From NCBI GenBank assembly GCA_018842655.1, contig JAGTWN010000004.1, positions 682,001-746,000 on the forward strand: a DNA stretch of 64,000 nt. Reading direction: 5' to 3'. Origin of the DNA: Candidatus Pantoea haifensis. Its GTDB lineage: Bacteria; Pseudomonadota; Gammaproteobacteria; Enterobacterales; Enterobacteriaceae. Shown piece by piece: positions 39,010 to 49,866 of this stretch (within the stretch, counting starts at the first letter, position 1; each line of letters begins with the position of its first letter). The translations under genes and the position numbers were made by a program. The notes under the pieces are model-generated. The model was not told where the DNA came from. It did not search any database and was given only the letters and a program-made list of their open reading frames with translations.

Positions 39010-42000
39010 TTAAACCTGGTTTTCAGCCAGCTGGTTTACGAACCCCTGAACCCATTCCATCCGCACTTTCCTTTCCGTCAGATCGCGGGTGAAGCGCAAC
39101 CGCGTCGGGCCATCCAGCTTCCACTGTTTTGGATCTTTTTGTAGCAACCCGATCAGCCATGCCGGATCCACACTGTTTTGCGCTGCAAAATCAAAGAAAC
39201 CGCCTTTGTCGCTCGCTTCAATTTTTCGTACGCCCAGCAGTCGCGCCTTCAGACGTAATGCTGCAATATCAAGCAGATTGCGCGCTGCATCCGGCAGCAG
39301 GCCAAAGCGGTCAATCATCTCCACCTTCAACTCCTGCAATTCATCTTCGCCTTCGGCGCTGGCGATACGCTTATAGAGTGACAAACGGGTGTTAACGTCC
39401 GGGATAAAATCCTCGGGCAACAGGGCAGGCATGCGCAACTCTACTTCAGTCTGGTTACTGGTAAGATCTTCCAGCGAAGGTTCACGGCCCGCTTTCAGTG
39501 CATCTACAGCGTTTTCTAACAGCTCCATATAAAGCGAAAAGCCCAGCGTTTCCATCTGCCCGCTCTGCTCTTCACCCAGCAATTCGCCCGCTCCGCGTAT
39601 CTCCAGATCGTGTGTTGCCAGGGCAAAACCGGCGCCTAAATCTTCCAGTGAAGCAATCGCTTCGAGGCGTTTCTGAGCATCAGTCGTCATCGCTTTTGGC
39701 GGCGGCGTCAACAACCAGGCATACGCCTGATGGTGCGAACGGCCCACGCGTCCGCGCAGCTGGTGCAGCTGAGCCAGACCAAAATGATCGGCACGTTCGA
39801 TAATAATGGTATTGGCAGTCGGGATATCGATACCGGTTTCAATAATTGTGGTGCAGACCAGCACGTTAAAACGTTGATGATGGAAGTCATTCATCACCCG
39901 TTCCAAATCGCGCTCGCGCATCTGGCCGTGACCAATTGCCACGCGCGCTTCCGGCACTAAATCCGCCAGACGCTGTGCCGCTTTATCAATATTTTCAACG
40001 TCGTTATACAAATAATAAACCTGTCCACCACGCAGAATTTCACGCAGAATCGCCTCGCGAATGACCAGATTATCAAACTCACGCACAAAGGTTTTTACCG
40101 CCAGACGGCGCGCAGGCGGTGTAGCGATAATGGATAAATCGCGCATGCCGCTCATTGCCATATTCAGGGTGCGCGGGATCGGCGTGGCAGTGAGCGTCAG
40201 AATATCAACATCAGCGCGCATCGCCTTGATGCGTTCTTTATGCCGTACACCAAAGCGGTGCTCTTCATCAACAATCAGCAGGCCCAGATCGCGCCACTTC
40301 AAATCGCTCATCAGCAGCTTATGCGTACCAATCAAAATATCGATTTTGCCTTCGCTGGCCTGTTCCAGAACCTGTGCCTGCTCTTTGGCGGTACGGAAGC
40401 GTGACAGCATTTCTATCCGTACCGGCCAGTTAGCAAAGCGATCGCGGAAGTTATCATAATGCTGTTGCGCCAGCAGCGTGGTGGGTACCAGTACCGCCAC
40501 CTGCTTGTTGTTCTCAACGGCCAGGAAGGCGGCACGCATCGCAACTTCGGTTTTACCGAAGCCGACATCACCGCACACCAGACGATCCATCGCCAGGGGC
40601 TGACACATGTCGCTCAACACCGCATTGATGGCCTGCGACTGATCGGGCGTGGTATCAAAGGGAAAACTTTCACAAAACAGTTGATACTGTTCGCGATTGT
40701 GTTTGAAAGCGTAACCGGTTTTAGCGGCTCGCTGGGCATAGATATCCAGCAGTTCTGCGGCGACGTCGCGTACTTTCTCGGCGGCTTTTTGTCGAGCCCG
40801 TGACCACGCATCGCTGCCCAGTTTATGCAGCGGTGCATTCTCATCTGCGCCACCCGCATAGCGGCTAATCAGATGCAGCGATGAGACTGGCACATAGAGT
40901 TTGGCGTCATTTGCATAGGAGAGCATCAGATATTCAGCCTGAATGCCGCCCGCTTCGAGTGTTGTCAGGCCGATATAGCGTCCTACGCCGTGTTCAAGAT
41001 GCACCACGGGCTGACCCGGGTGAAGCTCAGCCAGGTTACGGATCAGGACATCAGGATTAATGGTGCGGCGCGTATCCTGGCGGCGTCGACTAACGCGTTC
41101 ACCAAGCAAGTCGCTTTCACAAATCAGCGCGCGATTCGCCTGCGTATCGATGAATCCGCGCTCGCTGGCACCAATCATTAGCGTAAAACGCTCATCACGC
41201 GCCTCGTCCAGGCGATGCACTGCCTGCGGGCGTAGCTTGATGCGCGCCAGTAACTCTTGCAGGCTTTCACGGCGGCCTTCACTTTCGACCGAAAAGGTAA
41301 CGGCACCGTTGAACTGTTCAAGAAACTGCCGCAGATGGTCCAGCGGCGCTTTGGCCTGGGCCTGTACGGTTAAATCAGGCAGCGGCTGGTAGCCAAGGTT
41401 GGTATTGGCAGCTTTTTCAGGCAGCACGTCGTGGGTCATCTGCACACGTGGCCAGGCTTTTAATTCGCCCATTAATGCGTCCGGACGCAGCCACAGCGTG
41501 ACGGGTTCCAGCAAAGGGCGCATAGGATCGACACGCCGGTTTTCATAGCGCGCATTAGCGTCCTGCCAAAACCGTGTGGCGCTGCCTTCCAAATCGCCAC
41601 AGTTAACGATCAGCGTATTATCAGGTAAATAACTAAACAGCGTTGGCAGCGGCTGATCAAAAAACAGCGGCTGCCAGTATTCGATCCCGGCAGGCAAGGT
41701 GCCTTTACTGACTTGCTGGTAAACGTGCTCCGCCTCACGGCGAACATCAAAGGTTTCACGCCAGCGGCTGCGAAACAGCTCAATAGCCGCTTTATCACTG
41801 GGAAATTCATGAGCGGGAAGCAGATTGATCGCGGGCACCGCTTCCAGCGTGCGCTGGCTGTCAACATCAAACAGGCGCAGGCTGTCGATTTCATCATCGA
41901 AAAAGTCGATGCGATAGGGCTGGTCGCTGCCCATCGGAAAGAGATCAAGCAGCGCGCCGCGCGTTGCGTATTCGCCATGTTCCATTACCTGATCAACATG

Positions 42001-42453
42001 ACGATAACCGGCTTGTTCCAGCTGATCGCGCAGGCGATCGCGCGACTGTTTTTGGCCCTGCTTCATCACTAATGCATGACCGTGCAAAAAACTGTGCGGG
42101 CAGACGCGCTGCATTAACGTGTTGACCGGCAAAATCAACATGCCGCGTTGCAGGCCGGGTAGTTGATAAAGCGTAGAAAGGCGCGCCGAGATAATGTCCT
42201 GATGCGGAGAAAAGCTGTCATAAGGCAACGTTTCCCAGTCGGCAAGATGGCTAACCGGCAGATCGGTAAACTGACGAATTTCATCCAGCAAGCGCAAAGC
42301 CGTTTGCGTATCAGGGGTAATCATCAGCACCGGACCCGAATGGCGCTCGGTGATACTGGCACACTCGACCGCATGTGCGGCACCGATCAACTGACCGAGT
42401 TGGCGCTGATCGCCAGATTTTACGGGCAGGGTATAGCGAGTCTGTTCGGACAT
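39010..42453 (-). CDS. mfd: Mfd, transcription-repair coupling factor
   Basis: Translocase that removes stalled RNA polymerase and recruits UvrA. I chose the start at 42453 (MSEQTRYTLPVKSGDQ, 1147 residues); the frame is open to 42483. Domains in order: UvrB-like N-terminal part, the RNA polymerase-interacting domain (VVHLEHGVGRYIGL), helicase domains with Walker A GDVGFGKTEVAMR, DEEH box and TATPIPRT, and the TRG motif region QLRGRVGRSHH. A C-terminal UvrA-masking domain follows. Uninterrupted despite its size. Confidence 0.98.
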   Translation of the reverse strand: MSEQTRYTLPVKSGDQRQLGQLIGAAHAVECASITERHSGPVLMITPDTQTALRLLDEIRQFTDLPVSHLADWETLPYDSFSPHQDIISARLSTLYQLPGLQRGMLILPVNTLMQRVCPHSFLHGHALVMKQGQKQSRDRLRDQLEQAGYRHVDQVMEHGEYATRGALLDLFPMGSDQPYRIDFFDDEIDSLRLFDVDSQRTLEAVPAINLLPAHEFPSDKAAIELFRSRWRETFDVRREAEHVYQQVSKGTLPAGIEYWQPLFFDQPLPTLFSYLPDNTLIVNCGDLEGSATRFWQDANARYENRRVDPMRPLLEPVTLWLRPDALMGELKAWPRVQMTHDVLPEKAANTNLGYQPLPDLTVQAQAKAPLDHLRQFLEQFNGAVTFSVESEGRRESLQELLARIKLRPQAVHRLDEARDERFTLMIGASERGFIDTQANRALICESDLLGERVSRRRQDTRRTINPDVLIRNLAELHPGQPVVHLEHGVGRYIGLTTLEAGGIQAEYLMLSYANDAKLYVPVSSLHLISRYAGGADENAPLHKLGSDAWSRARQKAAEKVRDVAAELLDIYAQRAAKTGYAFKHNREQYQLFCESFPFDTTPDQSQAINAVLSDMCQPLAMDRLVCGDVGFGKTEVAMRAAFLAVENNKQVAVLVPTTLLAQQHYDNFRDRFANWPVRIEMLSRFRTAKEQAQVLEQASEGKIDILIGTHKLLMSDLKWRDLGLLIVDEEHRFGVRHKERIKAMRADVDILTLTATPIPRTLNMAMSGMRDLSIIATPPARRLAVKTFVREFDNLVIREAILREILRGGQVYYLYNDVENIDKAAQRLADLVPEARVAIGHGQMRERDLERVMNDFHHQRFNVLVCTTIIETGIDIPTANTIIIERADHFGLAQLHQLRGRVGRSHHQAYAWLLTPPPKAMTTDAQKRLEAIASLEDLGAGFALATHDLEIRGAGELLGEEQSGQMETLGFSLYMELLENAVDALKAGREPSLEDLTSNQTEVELRMPALLPEDFIPDVNTRLSLYKRIASAEGEDELQELKVEMIDRFGLLPDAARNLLDIAALRLKARLLGVRKIEASDKGGFFDFAAQNSVDPAWLIGLLQKDPKQWKLDGPTRLRFTRDLTERKVRMEWVQGFVNQLAENQV

Positions 42454-42561
42454 AAGATCTCGAGGTTTCTCCATTTTTACCAAGGCGTAATCATTCCATA
42501 TTACGCCAAGGGGAGCACCTCTGCGGCAGAATTTTACTGTCGCTTCGCCTCTGAGTGGGCT

Positions 42562-42771
42562 TTATTTAGTAGATTGCTGTGTGTAGTGCATACGTGGTCG
42601 GTCAATATTGGCCCAGCACAGATCGCCTTCAAGGTGATAACTGTGATTGCCGTCGTCCCACTTCACGTAGTATCCGGTTGGCGCATCTCCTTGCTCAAAG
42701 ACGTTAACCACTTCGCCTCTGATCTCCCCTGATTTGTGCTTCACAATACTGCCTTTGGGAAATTTGAACAT
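42562..42771 (-). CDS. Small unknown protein, 69 residues, SH3-like
   Basis: It starts MFKFPKGSIVKHKSGEIRGE after an AGAGGT ribosome site. It is beta-rich and basic, with KGSIVKHKSGEIRGEVV, YYVKWDDGN and a Trp-containing end. It reads like a small SH3-like or KOW-type beta barrel, but I do not recognise the family. It sits between mfd and lolC, where E. coli has no gene in this position. Good ribosome site and plausible codons make it a real gene. Confidence 0.7.
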   Translation of the reverse strand: MFKFPKGSIVKHKSGEIRGEVVNVFEQGDAPTGYYVKWDDGNHSYHLEGDLCWANIDRPRMHYTQQSTK

Positions 42772-43017
42772 GGCTGCTACCTCTTACTTCTGCGCGATAC
42801 TGAACTTCTTATCGTCTTAATAATTGTAGTCTACCGCGTTGTTAGCTGAATAATCGTACAAAAAGCGTCATTTTTTTGTCGCATATTTATGGATTGCGGG
42901 TTGTATTGACGCATTCTGACGCAACTTTGCCGCAGACTCAGAGGGTTAGAGGTTTCATAAAGCAGGCGGCTCCTTTATCATCCCACTACATTTTCAGGCA
43001 ACTGCTCATTGGATTTC

Positions 43018-44216
43018 ATGTATCAACCTGTCGCGCTATTTATCGGTCTGCGTTACATGCGCGGACGAGCATCGGATCGCTTTGGTCGCTTTGTCTCCTG
43101 GCTTTCTACCATTGGTATCACGCTCGGCGTGTTAGCCCTGGTTACCGTGTTGTCGGTAATGAACGGCTTCGAACGTGAGCTGGAGGGCAATATCCTCGGT
43201 TTAATGCCCCAGGCACTGGTGACCAGTGAAAAGGGCAGTATCAATCCGCAACAGCAACCGGCATCGAGCCTGCAGTTGCAGGGTATTCGTCGCGTTGCGC
43301 CACTGACCACCGCCGACGTGGTGTTACAGAGCGCGCACAGCGTTTCGGTGGGCGTCATGTTAGGCATTACGCCGGATGAACACGATCCACTGACACCTTT
43401 TCTGGTGAATACGCCACAGAGCGTGCTGCAGACGGGCCAATATAACGTCATTCTCGGCGAGCAACTGGCTAACCAGTTAGGGGTTAAACGTGGCGACCAG
43501 CTGCGTTTGATGGTGCCTTCGGTCAGTCAGTTTACCCCAATGGGCCGTGTGCCAAGCCAGCGTCTGTTTACCGTTGCCGGTACTTATGCTGCGAATAGCG
43601 AAGTCGATGGGTATCAAATTCTTGTTAATCAACAGGATGCTTCGCGCGTGATGCGCTATCCGGCGGGAAATATCACCGGCTGGCGTCTGTGGCTGGATAA
43701 ACCGCTGGACGTTGATACGCTTAGCCAGCAAGCATTACCCTCCGGCATGGTTTGGAAAGACTGGCGCGAGCGCAAAGGTGACCTTTTCCAGGCGGTGCGC
43801 ATGGAAAAAATATGATGGGGCTGCTGCTCAGCCTGATTATTGCCGTTGCCGCGTTTAACATTATTACCTCGCTGGGCTTGCTGATTATGGAAAAGCAGGG
43901 CGAAGTTGCGATTCTGCAAACCCAGGGCCTGACGCGTCGCCAAATTGTGGCGGTATTTATGGTGCAGGGTGCCAGTGCCGGAATTATCGGTACGCTGTCA
44001 GGAACGCTGCTTGGCGTATTACTGGCCAGCCAGCTGAATAATTTAATGCCGGTGATCGGTCTGTTCCTGGATGGCGCAGCGTTACCGGTAGACATTAATC
44101 TGGGGCAAGTCGTAACCATCGCCCTCAGCGCGATGATCGTTGCGTTGCTTTCTACGCTTTATCCTTCCTGGCGCGCTGCCGCCGTTCAACCCGCTGAGGC
44201 TTTACGTTATGAGTAA
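43018..44216 (+). CDS. lolC: LolC, lipoprotein-releasing ABC permease (frame broken once)
   Basis: Inner-membrane subunit of LolCDE, which hands outer-membrane lipoproteins to LolA. Start at 43018 ([20 protein letters not shown]). One N-terminal helix, a periplasmic domain with the hook region ([16 protein letters not shown]) and three C-terminal helices. The frame breaks in the A run 43805-43810. One more A gives [15 protein letters not shown]. The end overlaps lolD by 8 bases. Essential in E. coli. Confidence 0.95.
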
Positions 44217-44913
44217 CTCTCCTTTGTTGCAGTGTCGCGATCTGTGCAAACGCTATCAGGAAGGCAGTGTGCAGACTGACGTGCTGCGCAATGTGACCTT
44301 CAGTCTGCAACCGGGCGAACTGATGGCTATTGTCGGCAGCTCGGGGTCAGGTAAAAGTACCTTGTTGCATCTGCTGGGTGGCCTGGACGCACCGACCTCA
44401 GGCGAGGTGGTATTTGATGGCAAATCGCTGAATGGCATGTCTTCTTCAGCGAAAGCTGAATTACGCAACCGCGAACTGGGCTTTATCTATCAGTTTCACC
44501 ATCTGCTGCCCGATTTCAGCGCACTGGAAAACGTAGCGATGCCTCTGCTAATAGGCAAAAGCGGTAAAGCCGAGGCGCAAGCGCGCGCTCATGAAATGCT
44601 CAAAGCGGTGGGCCTGGATCATCGCGCTGCTCATCGACCTTCTGAACTTTCTGGCGGTGAGCGTCAGCGCGTCGCCATTGCCCGTGCGCTGGTCAACAAT
44701 CCACGTCTGGTGATGGCCGATGAACCTACTGGTAACCTCGATGCGCGCAATGCTGACGCTATTTTTGAACTGCTGGGCGAACTGAATGTGCGCCAGGGTA
44801 CGGCATTTCTGGTGGTGACACACGATCTGCACCTGGCGAAGCGTATGTCGCGTCAGATGGAAATGCGTGACGGGCAGTTGAGCGATCAACTGACCTTTGC
44901 GGGAGCGGTGTAA
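44209..44913 (+). CDS. lolD: LolD, lipoprotein-releasing ATPase
   Basis: ABC ATPase that powers lipoprotein release. Start at 44209 ([19 protein letters not shown], 234 residues), inside the end of lolC. Walker [10 protein letters not shown], signature LSGGERQR, Walker [13 protein letters not shown]. The LolD-type loop [18 protein letters not shown] is clear. The stop overlaps the lolE ATG. Confidence 0.98.
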   Translation: MSNSPLLQCRDLCKRYQEGSVQTDVLRNVTFSLQPGELMAIVGSSGSGKSTLLHLLGGLDAPTSGEVVFDGKSLNGMSSSAKAELRNRELGFIYQFHHLLPDFSALENVAMPLLIGKSGKAEAQARAHEMLKAVGLDHRAAHRPSELSGGERQRVAIARALVNNPRLVMADEPTGNLDARNADAIFELLGELNVRQGTAFLVVTHDLHLAKRMSRQMEMRDGQLSDQLTFAGAV

Positions 44914-46156
44914 TGGGCTCTTCGCTATCGCTGCTGTTAGGGTTGCGTTTTAGCCGCGGACGTCGTCGCGGCGGTATGGTGTCGCTCATTTCGATTATCT
45001 CCACCATCGGGATTGCACTCGGAGTGGCAGTATTAATTATCGGTCTGAGCGCGATGAACGGTTTCGAGCGCGAACTCAATAACCGTATTCTGGCGGTTGT
45101 GCCGCATGGCGAAATCGAGGCGGTAAATCAGCCTTTTAATCGCTGGCAGTCAATGATCGCGCCGATTGAGCAAGTGCCGGGTATCGCTGCTGCTGCGCCT
45201 TATGTCAACTTTACCGGGCTGATTGAAAGTGGCGCAAAGTTACAGGCCTTGCAGGTTAAAGGGGTCGATCCCGCGCAGGAACCGCGCCTGAGTGCCTTAC
45301 CGCGTTTTGTTGCCGGTAATGCCTGGTCAACCTTTGCCGCCGGTAATCAGCAAATCATTTTGGGTGGCGGAATTGCGCGATCGCTTAACGTTAAGCAGGG
45401 CGACTGGATCACCGTCATGATCCCCAATAATGAAGGGGCAGCAAGCTACTACAGCCGAAACGGGTGCGTTTGCAGGTCAGCGGTATTTTGCAACTTAGCG
45501 GCATGCTTGATCATAGTCTGGCGCTGGTGCCGTTAGCCGATGCGCAAAAATATCTGGATATGGGCAGCAGCGTGACCGGGATTGCCCTGAAGATGACCGA
45601 TCCGTTCAGCGCAGTGAAACTGGTGCGTGATGCGGGTGAAGCGACACATTCGTATGTCTATATTCGCAGCTGGATTGGGACATATGGCTACATGTATCGC
45701 GACATTCAAATGATCCGCGCCATTATGTATCTGGCGATGGTGCTGGTCATCGGTGTTGCCTGCTTCAACATTGTCTCAACGCTGGTGATGGCGGTGAAGG
45801 ACAAGAGCAGCGATATTGCGGTATTGCGTACGCTGGGCGCCAAAGATCGTCTGATTCGCGCTATTTTTATCTGGTATGGCTTGCTGGCAGGGTTGCTTGG
45901 TAGCGTCAGCGGGGTAGTGATTGGTGTTCTGGTGGCCTTAAACCTCACCACTCTGGTGCAGGGGCTGGAGCATATCACCGGCCATCATTTACTGGCGGGC
46001 GATATCTATTTTATCGATTTCCTGCCCTCTGAATTGCACTGGCTGGATGTATTTTCGGTACTGATTACTGCTATCGTTCTGAGCCTGGTCGCAAGCTGGT
46101 ATCCGGCCAGACGCGCCAGCCGTATCGATCCGGCACGGGTATTAAGCGGACAATAA
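44913..46156 (+). CDS. lolE: LolE, lipoprotein-releasing ABC permease (frame broken once)
   Basis: Paralogue of LolC and its partner in the LolCDE complex; LolE receives the lipoprotein from the membrane. It starts [21 protein letters not shown]. The frame breaks in the A run 45458-45460. One more A gives [19 protein letters not shown] and restores about 414 residues. The C-terminus [13 protein letters not shown] is typical. In E. coli nagK follows; here it is missing. Confidence 0.95.
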
Positions 46157-46304
46157 GCGTTTAACTGACGCGGCGTGAAAGGATTACTGAGCGCCGCGCA
46201 CATTTTCGGGCTCTGCTGCATGGCACTGTCATGCGCAACCGTTATCATCGGGCCTTACGCCCCCTCTAAAGCGGCTCGCCGAAGCCGCCGTACAAGGAGC
46301 CTTT

Positions 46305-47138
46305 ATGCGCACACCCCGTCGACGCTTACGACTTGCCCGGCTCAAAAAGACCCGGCGAAAAGTGCATCAACGCTTTCGCCAACGTATTTTTGAGCGCGAT
46401 CGGCAGGCTGAACTGGCTGCCCATCCATTGCCTCATGTAGTTGTTCTGACCGGAGCCGGTATCTCAGCCGAATCAGGCATCCGTACTTTCCGTGCCGCAG
46501 ACGGGTTATGGGAAGAACATCACGTAGAAGATGTTGCCACGCCAGAAGGCTTCCAGCGTGACCCGGCACTGGTGCAGCGGTTTTATAACTCCCGACGTCA
46601 ACAGTTACAGCAGCCAGACATTCAGCCCAACGCCGCGCATAAGGCACTTGCTGAACTGGAGTTAGCGTTAGGCGACAACTTTCAGTTAATCACGCAGAAT
46701 ATTGATAATTTGCATGAGCGAGCAGGTAATACACGCGTACTGCATATGCATGGTGAACTGTTCAAAGTGCGTTGTGTCACCAGTGGTCAGGTGATTGAGT
46801 GGACAGGTGACCTGACCATGGACGATCGCTGTACCTGCTGCCAGTTTCCTTCAGCATTACGGCCCCATGTCGTCTGGTTTGGTGAAATGCCGATTGGCAT
46901 GGAAACGATCTATCATGCGCTGGAAAAGGCCGATCTGTTTATTGCCATCGGCACTTCAGGCCACGTTTATCCCGCCGCTGGCTTTGTTCATGAGGCGAAG
47001 TTGCAGGGCGCGCATACGGTTGAATTGAATCTGGAACCCAGTCAGGTAGGCAACGAATTTGCTGAACGCCATTACGGTTTAGCGAGCGCAATCGTACCGG
47101 AATTTGTGCATACCCTGCTGCGCGGGCTCTACAAATAA
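46305..47138 (+). CDS. cobB: CobB, NAD-dependent protein deacylase (sirtuin)
   Basis: Removes acetyl and succinyl groups from lysines using NAD. It has 277 residues, with an Arg-rich N-terminal extension (about 1-35) like the long isoform of E. coli CobB. The sirtuin core has [26 protein letters not shown], the catalytic His in LHMHGEL and zinc-binding Cys including CTCC. A shorter isoform could start inside, at a later codon. Confidence 0.96.
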   Translation: MRTPRRRLRLARLKKTRRKVHQRFRQRIFERDRQAELAAHPLPHVVVLTGAGISAESGIRTFRAADGLWEEHHVEDVATPEGFQRDPALVQRFYNSRRQQLQQPDIQPNAAHKALAELELALGDNFQLITQNIDNLHERAGNTRVLHMHGELFKVRCVTSGQVIEWTGDLTMDDRCTCCQFPSALRPHVVWFGEMPIGMETIYHALEKADLFIAIGTSGHVYPAAGFVHEAKLQGAHTVELNLEPSQVGNEFAERHYGLASAIVPEFVHTLLRGLYK

Positions 47139-47139
47139 C

Positions 47140-47163
47140 AAGGGCGGCCACGCTGCCGCCCTT
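47140..47163. terminator. Hairpin between convergent cobB and potD
   Basis: AAGGGCGGC pairs with GCCGCCCTT around CACGCT. Only short T runs follow, so it is a weak bidirectional terminator. Confidence 0.5.
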
Positions 47164-47168
47164 ACCGG

Positions 47169-48224
47169 TTAACGCCCGGCCTTCAGTTTCTGGAAAAGTG
47201 TTTCGTATTGCACACTGGCCTCGCCAACATCATTTTGCCATTCACCGTTTTTGATCACATCGGCAGAAGGGTAGAGTGACGGATCTTCAGCAACAACTTT
47301 CGGCAGTAACTTTTTAGCCTCGAGGTTCGGTGTCGGATAACCAATCGTTTCGGCTACTTTTGCCGCGACATCGGGACGCAACAGGAAGTTGATAAGCTTA
47401 AGTGCGCCCTCTTTGTTTTTCGCATTAGCCGGAATGGCCAGGTTATCCATCCAGAAAATCCCACCTTCTTTTGGCCAGATAACCTGTAACGGCGTACCCG
47501 CCTGACGGGCGACATAGGCAGAACCGTTCCAGATCATGCCCAGATTAACTTCACCTTCCATAAACGGATTGCCGGGATTATCTGAGTTGAACGCCAGCAC
47601 GTTTGGCATCAGCTTTTTCAGCTCTTCGTAAGCCGCTTCGATCTGTTTGGGATCGCGCGTGTTACCGGAGTAGCCTAATTTGCGCAATGCCATCTGAAAC
47701 ACCTCGCGTGCGTCATCGGTCAGTAGCAGGCTCTGCTTATATTCCGGCTTCCACAAATCGGCCCAACTGCTGACGCTGTTTGGGTCCATTTCATCCGTGT
47801 TGATGCCAATGGCGGTTGCACCCCAGATATAAGGGATGGAGTAATCGTTGTTCGGATCGAAAGGTTTATTTAACAGATTGGGATCAAGATTTTTGAAATG
47901 CGTCAGCTGAGATTTATCGATTTTCTGCAGCATCCCTTCATTACGCATTTTGGCAACGAAATAGGTAGAAGGCACAACCAAATCATACGCGCCATCTTTC
48001 CAGGTTTTCAGCTTGGCGTACATGCTTTCGTTGGATTCATAGGTGGAATAGATCACCTTAATGCCGGTCTCTTTAGTGAACTGCTCAAGCAGCCCTGGCG
48101 GCACGTATTCGGTCCAGTTGTAGAAATAGAGTGTTTTGCCATCGTCAGCCTGCGCACTCTGCATGCTCAGCGCCAGCGCCAGCGCCAGCGCCCCAGCCGC
48201 CAGCCAGTGAGACCATTTTTTCAT
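47169..48224 (-). CDS. potD: PotD, spermidine/putrescine-binding protein
   Basis: Periplasmic receptor of the PotABCD importer. Start at 48224 (MKKWSHWLAAGALALALALS, 351 residues) with a cleavable signal peptide ending about AQA-DD. Polyamine-binding fold begins LYFYNWTEYVPPGLLEQF. The signal peptide core is encoded by a tandem GCGCTG hexamer repeat. Thirteen bases after potC. Confidence 0.96.
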   Translation of the reverse strand: MKKWSHWLAAGALALALALSMQSAQADDGKTLYFYNWTEYVPPGLLEQFTKETGIKVIYSTYESNESMYAKLKTWKDGAYDLVVPSTYFVAKMRNEGMLQKIDKSQLTHFKNLDPNLLNKPFDPNNDYSIPYIWGATAIGINTDEMDPNSVSSWADLWKPEYKQSLLLTDDAREVFQMALRKLGYSGNTRDPKQIEAAYEELKKLMPNVLAFNSDNPGNPFMEGEVNLGMIWNGSAYVARQAGTPLQVIWPKEGGIFWMDNLAIPANAKNKEGALKLINFLLRPDVAAKVAETIGYPTPNLEAKKLLPKVVAEDPSLYPSADVIKNGEWQNDVGEASVQYETLFQKLKAGR

Positions 48225-48237
48225 TGTTTTTCCTCTG

Positions 48238-49011
48238 TTATTTGTTTCTTTCACGAAGCAACCATTGGCTGCCAGCCACTAACAGCAACGATAGCAGCAG
48301 CAAAATTGTGGCGAGCGCATTAACTTCTGGCGACACGCCGACCTTGACCATGGAATAAATTTTCAATGGCAGGATTTCAAATGTCGGTCCGGTAACAAAG
48401 GACGACACCACCACATCATCCATTGAAAGCGTAAAGCTGAGTAGCCAGCCTGCTGCGACGGCGGGCATGGCCAGCGGCAGAATGATCTTGCGCAGAATGG
48501 TGGTTTCGCTGGCACCTAAATCTTTGGCTGCCTCTAGCATCCGCACATCAAAACCTTTCAGTCGCGAATAAACGGTAATTACCACAAACGGTAAACAGAA
48601 AGTAATGTGAGAGAACAGTAAAGACCAAAAGCCAAGTGAAATGCCGAGTAACATGAACAGCACCAACAGCGAGATCGCCATAACGATATCCGGTGACATC
48701 ATTACGACAAACAGCATGCCACTGACAAACGGCTTACCGCGAAAACGGTAACGATAGAGCGCCACTGCGGTCAAAGAGCCGATAAGCGTGGCGCAACTGG
48801 CGGAGAGTATCCCCATGATCAACGAATGCTGTGCTGCCTGAATCAGGCTGTCGTTATTCACGAGCAGGCGATACCACTGCGTGCTAAAGCCCTGCCAGTT
48901 GATACCAAAACGCGATGCATTAAACGAATTAACGATCAAAATAATGATCGGAATATAAAACCAGGCGTATATGACGGCCATAAAACCGCCGCGTAACCAG
49001 CGCGCCATCAT
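48238..49011 (-). CDS. potC: PotC, spermidine/putrescine permease
   Basis: Inner-membrane permease of 257 residues with six helices. It starts [21 protein letters not shown]; a start at the next Met (49008) is possible. The ABC permease EAA loop is visible (EAAKDLGASETTILRKIILP). The start overlaps the potB stop (ATGA). Confidence 0.96.
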   Translation of the reverse strand: MMARWLRGGFMAVIYAWFYIPIIILIVNSFNASRFGINWQGFSTQWYRLLVNNDSLIQAAQHSLIMGILSASCATLIGSLTAVALYRYRFRGKPFVSGMLFVVMMSPDIVMAISLLVLFMLLGISLGFWSLLFSHITFCLPFVVITVYSRLKGFDVRMLEAAKDLGASETTILRKIILPLAMPAVAAGWLLSFTLSMDDVVVSSFVTGPTFEILPLKIYSMVKVGVSPEVNALATILLLLSLLLVAGSQWLLRERNK

Positions 49012-49866
49012 TCCAGCTCCACATTTTTATTTAACAGGCGCGCGGCGCGCCAGTAAATTAGAAGCATCAGGCCCATTAGCAAGGTCATGACGACGCTGGT
49101 GGCGGCACCAAAAGGCCAGTCGCGAATATTCAGGAACTGACTTTTAATCACATTACCGATCAACAAATTTTTCGCGCCGCCCATCAAATCGGCCACATAA
49201 AATAGTCCCATAGCGGGAATCAGCACCAGCAGACAACCGGCGACGATTCCCGGCATGGTCAACGGTAATATCACGCGGAAAAAGTTTGCACCTTGCTGGC
49301 CCCGAGATCGCGTGCCGCCTCCAGATAGGCTTTATCCAGTTTTTCCAGACTGGAATAGAGTGGCAGCACCATAAATGGCAACAGGATATAAATCAGGCCG
49401 AGAATCACCGCTTCGGGTGTATACATAATGCGAAAAGGCTTATCGATCAGGCCAATGCCTGTTAAAAAATCATTGAGCCAGCCGCGGGTGCTGAGAAAAA
49501 TTTTCAGACCATAGATGCGGATCAGCGAGTTGGTCCAAAAGGGCACAATCAATAAAAACAGCATCAGTGGCCGAATGCGGGCAGGCAACTTAGCCAGACA
49601 CCAGGCAAACGGATATCCCAGCAGTAAGCAGCAGGCAGTGGCAATGAGTGCCATATTAAGGAGTGCAGCAGCACTTCGGCATAGAGCGGATCGAGCAGGC
49701 GAGTGTAATTTTTAAGGGTAAATACCGTGCTGACGAAATGCGCATCGTCACGTGTTAAAAAGCTGGTGACGATGATCATCAGGTTGGGCAAAAAGACAAA
49801 AAGCGTCAACCAGCCGACAATCAGCGCAACGACACTTTTCTGGAAACGATTACGCATCAGCTTCAT
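49008..49866 (-). CDS. potB: PotB, spermidine/putrescine permease (frame broken twice)
   Basis: Partner permease of PotC. Start at 49866 or 49857; the first overlaps the end of potA. Break 1 is at the T pair 49656-49657 (plus strand): one more base gives [23 protein letters not shown]. Break 2 is in the A run 49279-49283: one more gives [20 protein letters not shown], which contains the EAA loop. Without repair there would be three unrelated fragments. The full product is about 286 residues. Confidence 0.93.
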
